Below are positions 48,434 through 58,620 of a DNA stretch of 64,000 bases, in pieces. The DNA is from Argentina anserina (lineage: Eukaryota; Streptophyta; Magnoliopsida; Rosales; Rosaceae), in contig NC_065878.1 in the NCBI RefSeq assembly GCF_933775445.1, forward strand, positions 8,815,395 to 8,879,394. The letters run 5' to 3'. How positions within the stretch are numbered: position 1 is the stretch's first letter; each line of letters starts with the position of its first letter. Below the pieces are notes generated by a model that was not told the DNA's origin, did not search any database, and saw only the letters and a list, made by a program, of their open reading frames with translations. The position numbers and the translations under genes are program-made.

Positions 48434-49480
48434 GATGAATATAGGGGAGGGAGGGCTAGAGGTCGAGGCCGAGGCCGAGCTAGGGGTGGAGGCTGAGTCC
48501 GCAATTTGGAGAATCTTTATGAGGAAGAGACACCACTTGTCGAGCAGGTTGACCCAGAGGTTGTCGTTAGAGATGAGGGTCGTCTTCTTAAGCTAATCAT
48601 GGACATTAGTAGGCTGCCAGTGCCATCATTTCATGGGGGTTTGGATCATATGGTGACAGATCATTGGATTGAGAGCATGGAGACCTACTTTGAGATGGTG
48701 ATGTTCTCTGAGATTGAGAAGAGGATGATAGCCACATTCTTCTTGAAGGATGATGCTATGGATTGGTGGAAGAGTACACGGTGGACTATGGATGTGTCCA
48801 CTCTGACTTGGGAGGGTTTTGTGGAACTCTTCCGAGAGAAGTACTTACCAACTACAGTGAAAGAGGAACTTGAGTTTGAGTTCCTTGCTCTGGTGCAGAG
48901 AGATATGACCGCCAGGGAGTATGAGACCCGTTTGGCATAATTGTTTTGGTTTGTTAGGCTGATAAATGTGACCTCCTTGGCTAGAAGTTCGTACGGTGAC
49001 TTAGGCACGTGTACAAGACCATCATAGCAGCACTTTTTCTGACTACAAAGGAGATGATTTATGAGAGTGCCTTGAATTTGGAGCAGGTGAATAAGACTAG
49101 TGGAGGCGATGTGGAGTCTAGAGATGCTCAAGGAAAAGGCAATCGCTTCAGGTGGTGGGTCTACGGGACAGGGAGGTGGATCTTGGAAGAAGCTGAGGAC
49201 CTATCACCAGACTCCAGCTACGGTGGCGACTCCATCTGTTAGGGCTGCACTTGTCAGACAATTGTAATCAGTGAAGTGTTTCGCTTGCCGCGAAATGCCT
49301 ATGCCTCAACTTGCTCGAAGCCGAGAAAGCAGGGATGTTTCAGGTGTGCACATGGGGACATATGGCTAGAGATTGCACCCGACCTCAGCAGGGCGGAGAG
49401 GAGCACCAGTAGAGGTAGTTACCTGTGGGCCAAGCTCGAGTGTTTGCAATGGGCTAGCGGGGCACATGAGTAGAAGGGAC
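48434..49480 (+). pseudogene. Gypsy gag with zinc knuckle remnant
   Basis: The Arg-Gly tract at 48449-48495 ends in TGA (48494-48496), as in the other copy; the frame is shifted upstream of it. The capsid part (48506-48940) reads WIESMETYFEMVMFSEIEKR, DAMDWWKSTRWTMDVSTLTW and FREKYLPTTVKEELEFEF. Downstream pieces (49009-49242, 49276-49473) are split by frameshifts; CFRCAHGDIWLEIAP is the second knuckle out of frame after CFRC. Confidence 0.85.
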
Positions 49481-49499
49481 TTTGTCTATTTTTGACTAC

Positions 49500-50045
49500 T
49501 TTTCTAGAGTATTGTTTGATACATGAGCATCATATTCTTTTATTTCTAGTTCGGTAGTGGAGGTGCTAAGTTTGATCCCTACATCTCTTGGAAGCTCTTT
49601 GTGTGTCACTTCACCTCTTAGAGTGTCTCTTGAGCTTGAGACGATCTGGAATGCTTGTCCTATTGTGATCGGAGGTAGAGAATTCTCTGATTCCTTGATA
49701 GTGATTCCGGACCACACCTATGACGTGATCTTAGGAATTGATTGGTTGAGGACACATCATGCCTTGATTGATTGTTTTGACATGGTAGTGTTTTTCCATG
49801 TCCCCGATGAGCCAGCTTTTCGTTATCGTTGGCTCAAGTCAGAAAATTCCATGAGGACAGGAGTCTTGGGACATGTTGAGTCTGTGGATAGGGAGATAGT
49901 TATCGCAGACATTGTTATGGTGTCCGAGTATAGTGAGGTGTTTCAGGAGATATCGGATTTACCTCCTCGGAGAGTTGTTGATTTCTGCATTGATGTTGTA
50001 CCTGGTACTGCACCTGTGTCGAATGCACCTTATCGGATGGGGTAG
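49500..50045 (+). pseudogene. Gypsy aspartic protease
   Basis: The active-site triplet DTG is interrupted: FDT is followed by TGA (49524-49526). Downstream it stays open: TSLGSSLCVTSPLRVSLELE, PDHTYDVILGIDWLRTHHAL and VVDFCIDVVPGTAPVS, the last leading into RT. Confidence 0.87.
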
Positions 50046-50996
50046 AATGAACTTAAGGAGTTGAACATGCAGATGGACGGGTTATTGGACCAAGGGTTCA
50101 TTAACCTAGTGTCTTACCTTGGGGTGTGCCTGTGTTGTTTGTGAAGAAGAATGATGGTTCACCACTATTGTGTGTGGACTACAAGGAGTTGAACAATGTG
50201 ACCATCAAGAATATGTATCATTTGTCTAGGATTGATGACTTGATCGTTCAACTTAGAGGAGCTACGTTATTCTTTAAGATTGTTCTGAGATCCGGATACC
50301 ATCAACTCAGGGTGAAGGAGGAGGATATCCCTAAGACGGCTTTCAGGACCAGGTATGGACACTGTAAGTTTGTTGTTATGCCCTTTGGTCTGACAAATGC
50401 TCCTGCCGTTTTTATGAGTTTGATGAACCAAATATTTAGCATGTGGTGGTGTTCGTTGGATACATCTGAAAATTGTTCTGCAAACTCTAAAGGAAGCAAG
50501 GTTGTATGCCAAGCTTGAGAAGTGTGAGTTTTGGAAGGAATAAGTTAAGTTCCTTGATCATGTGGTCTCAAAAGAGGGCGTGTTAGTAGATCCATAAAAG
50601 GTGGAGGCAGTGAAGAGTTGGAGTCATCCAAAGACTCCTACAAAGATTCATAATTTCCTTGGGTTGACGGTGTATTACCGGAGATTCATTGAAGGGTTCT
50701 CTAGTATTGCTTTGCCTCTGACCAAGTCTACGAAGAAGGATGTTCAATTTGTGTGGGCAGAATAGTGTGAGGAGACCTTCAACGAACTCAAAAACTAGAT
50801 TGACTACGGCTCCAGTGTTGACAATTCCCACTAGGGTGTGGTTATGTCATTGATAGCGATGCTTCGCATCAAGGCTTAGGGTGTGTGTTGATGCAGCATG
50901 GAGGTGTGGTTGCTTATGGCTTTAGACAGTTGAAGATTCATAAGAAGAACTACCCCACTCACGATCTAGAGCTCGATGCAGTTGTTTTTGCCTTGT
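50046..50996 (+). pseudogene. Gypsy RT with deletion of the YxDD region, then RNase H start
   Basis: ELKELNMQMDGLLDQGF and [20 protein letters not shown] open the [22 protein letters not shown] and [16 protein letters not shown] follow. Immediately after this (near 50440) a deletion removes the YxDD segment and shifts the frame. Later pieces ([35 protein letters not shown]) are in other frames, with stops. RNase H is cut off at VVFAL. Confidence 0.87.
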
Positions 50997-51262
50997 ATGG
51001 TGCGATCACCAATCTTCGCTTGCGATCTCTGAAATTGCTCTGTGAAACCTTCTCCTGTGATTCTGACTGCAACTATAAGTCTGGATTCCCAGTAGAACTT
51101 GTTATATTTCTCAAACCCGAGCATGTTTGGAGTTTGAGTTACAATTTTTTGAAGGAGAAAATCATTTCCGATCAACAAATCAACTTCTCTGAGCTTCACA
51201 CTGCCAAAATCGCTTAACGATAAAAGTTTCTCCTCCCAAGGAAATTTTAACATTCTTAACAA
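50997..51262 (-). pseudogene. Viral aspartic protease region, cut off
   Basis: The frame carries [13 protein letters not shown], the conserved 'DLLLGNDFL' segment of caulimovirid proteases. No DTG triplet is seen in this frame. The end of the frame passes into inverted gypsy sequence below 50997. Confidence 0.6.
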
Positions 51263-51428
51263 AGATGTTCATATTTATCTCATTGTTTCCCATTCTAATT
51301 CATGTGACTGGTTTGTCAGCTTGCTCCCAATATTCTTCAGGAATAGCATATCTCCTTGCTAGACTATATCTTGATACAGTATCTACAAATGCATGTAGAT
51401 GATATTGCTTGTAATTGGGAAACTTCAT

Positions 51429-52150
51429 TCATATGGTTATGTAGTTGCTATAACCACTTGTCTGTATTTGTTTTAATGGTTTTGGTGAATCACCATATAT
51501 TTTGATAAAAGGATTGATTATCCTTTCTTCTTCTTGTGTGGAAGACTCTTCCACTTCTGTTGATATAGAATTACTTAATGAAGTTACTATCTTCATTTTT
51601 TCAATATCATTTTTAAGACTGCTTGAGGATTTGCTCTTTTCCTGCTCATAGAACATCTCATATTTTTGATCAACAAAGATATGAGCATCATTTTCTCCTG
51701 TCGTTCTTCTTAGTTCTGCAATGAAGCATTCCTTATGATATGTCTCTCTTGTTCTCTCACAATTCATAGGTAATGTGATGTCATCTTTACATTTACAATA
51801 GTCACATGTAAATGCTCCTAACTTTGGACGAAAAATACTGATAATATCAGTTTGCTCTTATTTCCAATATTGGACTTGTAACAAAAATATAGGTCGGTAT
51901 CTCATATCTTCATCTTCTTCAGAAGAATCTTCTGAATTGCTATCTGTCTCGCTATCTGATGGGTATTCAATAGAGTATATGGAGTCATTCTCTTTATCAG
52001 AATAGGCTACTCTCAAACCCTTTTAGGTTCGCATATTCTATGGGTTCATCATATTCAACCATTAAAGCCTTAGAAGTCCTTTTATCTTTCTTAGGACATT
52101 CATTAGCATAGTGGCCTTCAGCTTGAGCCAACATCTGCATGTCTTTGCAT
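51429..52150 (-). pseudogene. Viral capsid-end region with zinc knuckle and a second Cys/His segment
   Basis: Near 52080-52140 the minus strand reads a CCHC knuckle remnant, with EGHYANECPKK, the sequence typical of caulimovirid capsid proteins; the first Cys pair is partly altered. An acidic stretch (52,000 region) follows. Near 51770-51830 a second cluster (CDYCKCKDD, then H and C) leads into the frame 51429-51767. The role of this second cluster is unknown to me. Confidence 0.65.
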
Positions 52151-53639
52151 TTCTGGAAGAATTATTCTACTTTGGATTTTTATTTCTAAAAAAATCTCTT
52201 TTTAGGAGATGATTTCTCTTTTTTTTTCTTCAAAAGATTTTAGTTTGGAAGATTTCTTCATGAATCTGTACTTTTTAGAAGCGAACTTTCGTCCACGTCA
52301 TTTGCTCGAGAAACTGTTTGAAAACCTGCGTTTATGCTTCTTGTCCCTGGAGATATGACAACCACACTAAGTCGGAATATCCATAATTTTAGGACACATA
52401 TTCTCAACTCCTCTGAGTTGTTTCTTTGTTGTTTTTGACTTTAGGTTATCTGTGCATTGCTTTCTTAGGAGATCCTTGACTCTTTCTGCTATCCCACCAA
52501 CCGTAAACTAAGGAAGAGGATTTTCTTCAACAGATTGAGCTACTGCATCATTCCATGGTTTTGGAAGCTTTCTGTAATATGCTTTGATGAGATTATCATT
52601 CTCTATGTCTTCAATTGTGCAGTAATAATTATGCAATTCATTTGTGTATTCTTCGAAAACTCTCATATTACAAATACTCAGTTTCTAAATATTTGCTCTA
52701 GCTCTTTCTTTCTCTTACTCACTATGCCCTGTTATGTCTCCACACATAGCAAAGTCCAAGGAACTATTGGTTTGAGCGAGTCTGGTTGCCCAGTTCGGCC
52801 ACATCGAGCTTTGTTTATAGGAATTATACCATTTCTGGACAATTCCTATCAAGGTTGACTCATAGTATGCATGAACATCCTCATATGAATACTTGGATAA
52901 CACGAGAGTTTGAGTCAGTTTTAAGCTGACGACCCAATTGTCAATAGCTTTTCTCTAATTTCCAACTCTGTCAAGATCTAAGTACACACCTCTTTCAGAG
53001 ACTGATTGTCCCCATTTTGGTTCTTTGGGATGACCTTTTGTGAGTTCCGTTCCCTAATCCTTCATATATGAGCCTGTCCTTTTGGAAATTAGGCATATTT
53101 TCTCGAATAATCCCTTGTTGGATTGTTCGTAATATTTTGGAATACTGGTACTGGTCCAGTTTATCCTTGCTCTGGATTCATGGATGATTATCCATCGAGC
53201 TCATTTTTTTGTGCTTCTTGATGAGGAAAAATGGTCCTCTTTTTCTTCTTTTGTTGGATTTGGGAGATTCTCCTCATGATTTCTCCTAATTCTTCTATGG
53301 ATTCACAAGATTCTGCTTGTGCATAAAGCTCTTTTAATTTCTATGTTTTAAGCATTTTTAGAGGTCTTTTAGAATCTTCTTTTTTCGAATGCTCCTTCAT
53401 GAAAGGTTGTGGCTTTTGACTTAGATGTACTAGTCTCATCATATCCAGCAAAGGAGTGTCTATGATGGACTTGAAGGCTTATTTTTCCTCTCGTATCTTC
53501 GTAAACTGAAGCATTTGAGCTTTGAACATGTCTTTCTGGGGGTGAGAGTCTACATTCTCTTGGAAAGGTTACTTCATGCCATTTTGTAACATGTTTCTGC
53601 TGCGAATTATTTTTGAGATTGGTGAGTATGGATGTAGTA

Positions 53640-54371
53640 ACACCAGGGCTATTTATAAATTTGGTAATCTATAACAACCTCCATCATCCCGTTCTTCATC
53701 GAGATTCCATCTATCTTCAATCTCAGTCTCAGGTAATGAGCTGCATCTCTCAGATGAGTAGTAAATTTTTGAAATACATTAAAATATGCAACTTGGTTGC
53801 ACAAAGAAGCTTCCACTGTTCTTAACAGACCTTTTTTAAAATATCTTATTCTATCATCCCGTAAAACACACAGGACGGAACAGTCTATACCATCTCTTGC
53901 TAAGAGTTGGATGCCTACTTGAACTGCTCATATATCCATGTAGGAGTATCTTTTCTGCATAGCTTCACTGACTTCCTTAGGAGTAATCAACTTAATATAT
54001 GTTTCTCCACCAGTGGCTGGAACTGTTAGTTCAAGAATCTTGCACCTATAAGAATCTAAGATGAAAGATCCTATCTTATATATCTCATTCAATCTAAATC
54101 TAGGAGTAGATGTTTCTCTTACACTAGATTCAATCTCATTGTACTCAAATTCTTGAGCATTAATGAGCTGTACTGGAACAATACTTTTCTTACTGAGGAT
54201 TCTACTTAGCACCATCATGTCTCTTTTAGATTTGGATTTTTTCCACTCGGTTGGTTTAGGTTCACTAAACTTAAGCTCATTTTCCCCTTTTGGTGAGGCT
54301 ATCTTGATCTTACTAGCAACGATTCGTGCTAGTTCTTCTTCATCGATTTTTTCAATTGCTTCTTCTTTCAT
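53640..54371 (-). pseudogene. Viral movement protein (30K-like)
   Basis: The frame 53928-54371 has a Lys-rich start, RFRLNEIYKIGSFILDSYR and a C-terminal end that leads, after a stop near 53928, into a stretch matching the conserved core of caulimovirid movement proteins. Such proteins widen plasmodesmata so virus can pass between cells. Stops show it is inactive. Confidence 0.7.
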
Positions 54372-54718
54372 TTTTTTTACAGATTTCTGTAGATTTAGGA
54401 TTGCTACTTAGTTCTCCAAATTGTTCTTCGAGGCTACTTCCTATTTCTTGGAGGTAGGCTATGCTGTAATTTTGTTGTTGAATTATGACTTCAACAATTT
54501 CGCTAAGTTTTTCTCTAGAAAGGTGTAAACTTATGGCTTTACAATCTTCATTTCTTACTTTTGGATCTACTCTTTGATTCATCATTCGAGAAACCAGAGT
54601 TTCTAAAAGCCTTTTCAAGATTTCATATATATCTTTTAATTCAGCTGTTTGTTGATGAATGTTATTAGTGAGATTCTCAGTCCGAGTTCTTTTCAATATC
54701 TGAAAGATATTGCTTTTC
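54352..54718 (-). pseudogene. Viral N-terminal coiled-coil segment
   Basis: The frame 54352-54696 is rich in Leu, Ile, Gln and Glu at heptad spacing (QTAELKDIYEILKRLLETLV, QQQNYSIAYLQEIGSSLEEQ). It overlaps the next frame by 20 bases. The high-coordinate end meets the TSD of the inserted element at 54719. Confidence 0.6.
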
Positions 54719-55136
54719 TTTTAGGTAAGAAAAAAATTCACCATCAGTACTCCAATTATGGTGGCAAGGTCAATGTAGTACCCAGACTTATAAAACTATA
54801 ATTGTGGTACCCAAACTCATTATTTGCTAACAACGAGCAGCCGAAGGCCATTTTCCGATACGGAGCCGTTAGTTTGCTCACGTGCGTGCGCACGTGCCCA
54901 TTTAAAAGGACAAAAATGACTTTTCTCTTCTTCTCCTTCTTTCTTATTCTTCTTCTTCTTCTTCTTCTTCTTCTTCTTCTTCTTCGTATTCTTCTTCTCC
55001 TTCTTCCTCATAGCTGAGGTGAGGTTGCAGTAAAAAACTAACACCATACAAATCACGAAACGCTAAAAGAAATAAGACAATCACACTTTGAAATTGATAC
55101 TGCAATTCAAAACTTGTTATACTACCAGACTCCAAA

Positions 55137-55346
55137 CTCCCATATATAACCCCAACTCACTCCAACACCACCAGATCTCTTCCTCCTCATCCTCCTCGTC
55201 TCGGCCGCAATGAACCCACCGCAGCCGCGGCCCACCAACTCTAAAAAGGAACTCCAACTCCAAGGCCTCTTCCCGCCCCTCTTAGACTCTGTAATAACTC
55301 CGTCAAAATCAAGAAGCCACCTCCTCTCCCCCCGGCGACATATCAC
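55137..55346 (+). pseudogene. Captured VQ-motif (MKS1-like) gene, promoter and 5' part
   Basis: A TATA box (CATATATAACC, about 55141-55150) stands 60 bases before ATG 55210, followed by PTNSKKELQLQG. After a one-base shift the frame continues PAPLRLCNNSVKIKKPPPLP. This is the N-terminal signature of the MKS1-like VQ family (KRELQLQGPRP.PL then SHKIKKPP). The proteins are transcription cofactors that bind WRKY factors and MAP kinases. VQ genes usually lack introns, so direct capture of genomic DNA with promoter is plausible. It ends where the LTR begins. Confidence 0.65.
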
Positions 55347-57381
55347 TGTGTATACCCTGAATTTTTGGGTTTAAATTCGTATCATTTCTTGTAAATTATT
55401 AAGTTTGGTCATTCGAGTAAAAATCGCATTTATATTCCTTCGCATCAATGTCTTTACGAAATGAAACTGATTTCAGAAATTTAAGGTTGAAAAACGTTAC
55501 ATTTTGAGTGGCTCGAGAGTCGACTTTTATTCCGTCGCTCATCTCTGAAAATTTCCTTCACGGAAGTTGTAGAGATCGTCGATACGAGTTCGTGGACATG
55601 TAACACACCTTAATCGGATGTCGTATGTTAAAGTAGTTAACGAAGGAAGTTTAGTTTCCGATTTCCAAAATATATAAAAGGAATTTTTGGGAAAACATAA
55701 CTTTCCCAAAATAGAACCCCCCCCCCCCCACCCCCCGCAGCTTCTCTCTCTTTCCCCGGTCCCGTGAGGTGGCGCACCCCCCATTGTCACTGAGAAGCCA
55801 CACTGACTATCTGAAATTTCTACAACTTCCGTCGCATGTGAGTTCCAAACCATAGCTTCTTGATTTTGACCTCCTAGCTTGGTTTATCACTAATTTGGAG
55901 CTCAAATCTGAGGTTTTAATGACGGAGACAAGGTTGGATCTGCCGAAACTTTCCGGCGACATTCTGACCACTTCCCGGTGATCGAAGCCTCAACGCTGGT
56001 ATGGCTATGTTCTACACCTCATGATTTACATTTTTGGTGTTGATTGTTTTGTGATTTGACAAAGTTTGGATGGAGGAGTGGATGGTGCGCCTGCCGCCGC
56101 CTATGGCAGCGCGTGGGAGGAAGTGGGGCGGCGGAGAGATGGCGTTAGGCCGTAGGAGGAAAGAAGTGGAAAGTGGGGTGGAATTGGTGGCCACAAGCAA
56201 GCTCACGCGCGGTTGTTTGGCTGCAGGCTACGACGGCGCGTGAGCCGCACGCGCGGTTGCCGGAGGGTGGTGTGTGAGTCCCAAGCGCGGCGGCGTGTGA
56301 ACATTGTTTTCGGATCAGTTTTTCGTGAACAGTGTTTGTACGTCTATTAGATGACCGGCGAAACGAGTGAGGGAATCGCTTTCGGTGTTGTAGAAGTTGC
56401 ACGCAGGAAATAAGGTGAGTATATCTCACAGTTCACTCTTTTTATGATTTCTTAAAAAGAGTGAACTGTGACATCTATATAATATAGTGGGTTGTGTATG
56501 TGTACAAAAATGGTAAATATGATACATATATATGGGTAGCTATATTATATAATGTTACAGTTTTTATTTAAATTATGAGATTGTATTGTTTTCAATTAAT
56601 TGTGGCGGATGTGACATCAATGAAGATAATGTACCTTCCGGTATAATGGTTTTATTGGAGTGACTATATATATTGTTGTGCAAGAGTCGCTTGGTTTTAG
56701 TACATAAACATGTGTTGATTGTTATATTGTACGTGGTTTTAACATTGAGTCTTGTTAAAACGTTTTTTGGTCTTCGGACGTTGTTGGCATTAAATCGAAA
56801 CCAAGCATTGGCTGGGTGTCGGTTACGATCAGTTAGAGCTCTAGTTTATCTGTCGGTGAACTGCATGAGGGGTGACAAATGGGTTGCTTGGGTCTCATGA
56901 GTACCCATGTTTTAAAATGATATTGGTTAACAAATGGGTTTCCCAGTGTCTCATGAGTACACATGTCTTAAATGTTACCTATTATATTTCCTTTGTATGT
57001 GATGTACGTTATAATGTTGGTTTACTCATACGGGCTGCAAAGCTTACCGGGTTTGTGTTTACAATCCCAGTACACCAAATCGATGGTGTAGGGGATAGTT
57101 CTGCAGGTGGGGATTAGTAGGCTTGGAGAGCTTACTCAGAGGATCTTTGAGTGTTTCCTTCTCCGTTTGCGGTGATGATTGAGTAGATATTACATTTTCA
57201 ATTGTTTTAATAATTGAGTGTATAAACTGGTAATGTATTATTCAAGTTAACTGAATCGTACTATGAACTTAATTTTGATACACTGTTCCTGTAAGATAAT
57301 TTCACTAGATTAGAAATTGTTTTAGAGATATCATGGCTTCAAATTCGAACATTTATCATTTGAAATTTCGGGGCTGTGACA
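55347..57381 (+). repeat. Gypsy LTR (family B) inserted in the Pack-MULE
   Basis: It runs from TGTGTATACCCTGAATTTTT to ...TTTCGGGGCTGTGACA on +. It has the C run (about 55721-55737), equivalent to the G run of the minus-strand copy at 17074-19337, the 'gggattgtaaacacaaaccc' block near 57045-57065 and the reduced array at 56870-56970. No internal gypsy sequence. The flanks do not show a perfect TSD, so the outer bases are uncertain. Confidence 0.82.
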
Positions 57382-57614
57382 CACCGGCCCTTCCTCGTCC
57401 CCCCCCCTCCCCAACCCATCCAAGTCCAACACCACACCGGCCCTTCCTCCTCTCCTCCTGGCGACATCTCCCATGTCGCCTGCCTCGCCTCCATTGAGAA
57501 AACCATCCTCTTTTCCGATCACAAGTACTTCCCTCCCTCCGCCACCGCCGCCCCCAATGTCGAGGATGATTTTATGGACTATATTCTCGAAGGAATTGAC
57601 ATCATGGTTTCAGG
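57382..57614 (+). pseudogene. Captured VQ-motif (MKS1-like) gene, 3' part
   Basis: One frame reads QVQHHTGPSSSPPGDIS, close to the VQ core (V-Q-x-h-T-G; the hydrophobic residue is His here). LASIEKTILF then DYILEGIDIM follows, corresponding to the 'ARLASIEKTSPSE' and 'VEGID' segments of MKS1-like proteins. It lies in the same direction and order as the 5' part at 55210, across the LTR. The end passes into the GAA repeat of the right inverted repeat. Confidence 0.62.
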
Positions 57615-57876
57615 CATGAAGAAGAAGAAGAAGAAGAAGAAGAAGAAGAAGAAGAAGAAGAAGAAGAAGACAAAAGTTGTTTTTGTCGTTTTAAAATGGG
57701 TACTTGCGCACGCACGTGAGCAAACTAGCTGCTCCGTACAGGAAAATGGCCTTCGGCCGCTCGTTGTTAGCAAATAATGAGTTTGGGTACCACAATTATA
57801 GTTTTATAAGTTTGGGTACTACATTGACATTGCCACCATAATTGGGGTACTAATGGTGAATATTGTTTTTAGGTAA

Positions 57877-58620
57877 TCTAGCTTGACTTTAAGCTTAGCT
57901 ATTCGGGAATTAATCTTCTCGAGTTGATCTATTCGAAGGCTAAACCTCTCGAGTTGATCTGAAACTTTGGCTTTGTCTATGTGTTTTTTTTTCTCTAGAT
58001 AAGTGATCTATGATTTCAATCAGACTTGGTCTTGATGGATCAAGTTCTGCTACTTCAATCTCTTTTAGGAGATGAATATGTTCGTCGTATAAAGTATTTA
58101 ATATCTTGCAGACGTATTTGATGGAGATTGGCTTTCTTCAATGTCTTGAATGAAAGCACACTTGCCACTTATCACTTCCTTTTCATTTACAAAATGACTG
58201 ATAAATTTTTGGTTTGGATTCTTTCTTTTTGGCTGAAAAAGCCAACTTTGTGGAATAAGCATGTTCTTTACCTGTTTTGAGCAAAACAGGCTCTGATACC
58301 AGTTAGGGCAGATCTAACCGATGCTCAAAAAATCAAGGGGTTTTTGATCTTCTTCAAAGACTTCTCGAAGAGCATCAATATTTTTTGAAGTTTCGTAGAT
58401 TCTACGTTGGACTCTGTATATAATATTCCAATTTTTTTTGTATTTCTGGGAATATTATTTTTATATTTTTCTTTTTCTTCCTGAAGTTCTTTAAGAATTT
58501 TTTTAGCAAATGCTAACAATTCAAGTCGACAGGCTATTGCAATTGGTATAATGATAAAAATAACTGTTTACCTTTGAGTGCAGATGATATATATTTTTAG
58601 CTGCAAAATGTCAAAATAAA
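57877..58620 (-). mobile_element. Endogenous pararetrovirus, upstream part with primer site
   Basis: It continues the viral copy across the inserted element (TSD TTTAGGTAA on both sides). The minus strand carries coiled-coil-like coding pieces (57877-58280), then the tRNA primer site. Beyond it a 64-codon frame (58325-58519) is rich in Lys and Glu; it lies upstream of the primer site and may be leader or the end of the circular genome. The outer boundary is not visible; 58620 is an estimate. Confidence 0.65.
58289..58301 (-). other. Viral primer-binding site (initiator Met-tRNA)
   Basis: On the minus strand this reads TGGTATCAGAGCC, the site where caulimovirids prime minus-strand DNA synthesis. 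No LTR adjoins it, unlike the two gypsy primer sites in the window. Confidence 0.8.

Larger units (their letters stand above)
46840..50996 (+). mobile_element. Ty3/gypsy element of family B, truncated at both ends
   Basis: The order on + is partial 5' LTR, primer site, gag, protease, RT with deletion and RNase H start. Sequence similarity ends inside RNase H (VVFAL) at 50996, where viral sequence begins. Integrase, chromodomain and 3' LTR are absent. It is a close relative of the minus-strand element at 12.97-19.34 kb. Confidence 0.87.
50997..54718 (-). mobile_element. Endogenous pararetrovirus (Caulimoviridae-like), main part
   Basis: Order on the minus strand, from high to low coordinates: coiled-coil segment, movement protein, capsid zinc knuckle, Cys/His segment and the start of an aspartic protease. 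This order, with a tRNA primer site further upstream (58289-58301), fits the single-polyprotein layout of petuvirus- or florendovirus-like members. RT and RNase H are missing: the copy ends at 50997 against the gypsy element. Many stops and frameshifts are present. It continues at 57877 beyond an inserted DNA transposon. The genus is not determined. Confidence 0.8.
54729..57866. mobile_element. Mutator-like (Pack-MULE-type) element carrying a captured gene fragment
   Basis: Long inverted repeats form its ends: 54729-about 54985 and about 57615-57866. They begin (from outside) AAATTCACCATCAGTACTCC and AATATTCACCATTAGTACCC, and share AATTATGGTGGCAA and 'gtagtaccca'. Their inner edge is a (CTT)n/(GAA)n run, which is why both runs point at each other. 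TTTAGGTAA lies at 54720-54728 and 57868-57876, a perfect 9-bp TSD, as Mutator-like elements make. The interior is GC-richer, holds VQ-gene fragments and is split by a gypsy LTR. No transposase is encoded. Confidence 0.9.

Noticed and set aside
54802..55135. Poly-Leu, poly-Lys and poly-Glu frames at the CTT/GAA runs (also 57376-57777)
   Set aside because: These are microsatellite translations at the inner edges of the Mutator-type inverted repeats.
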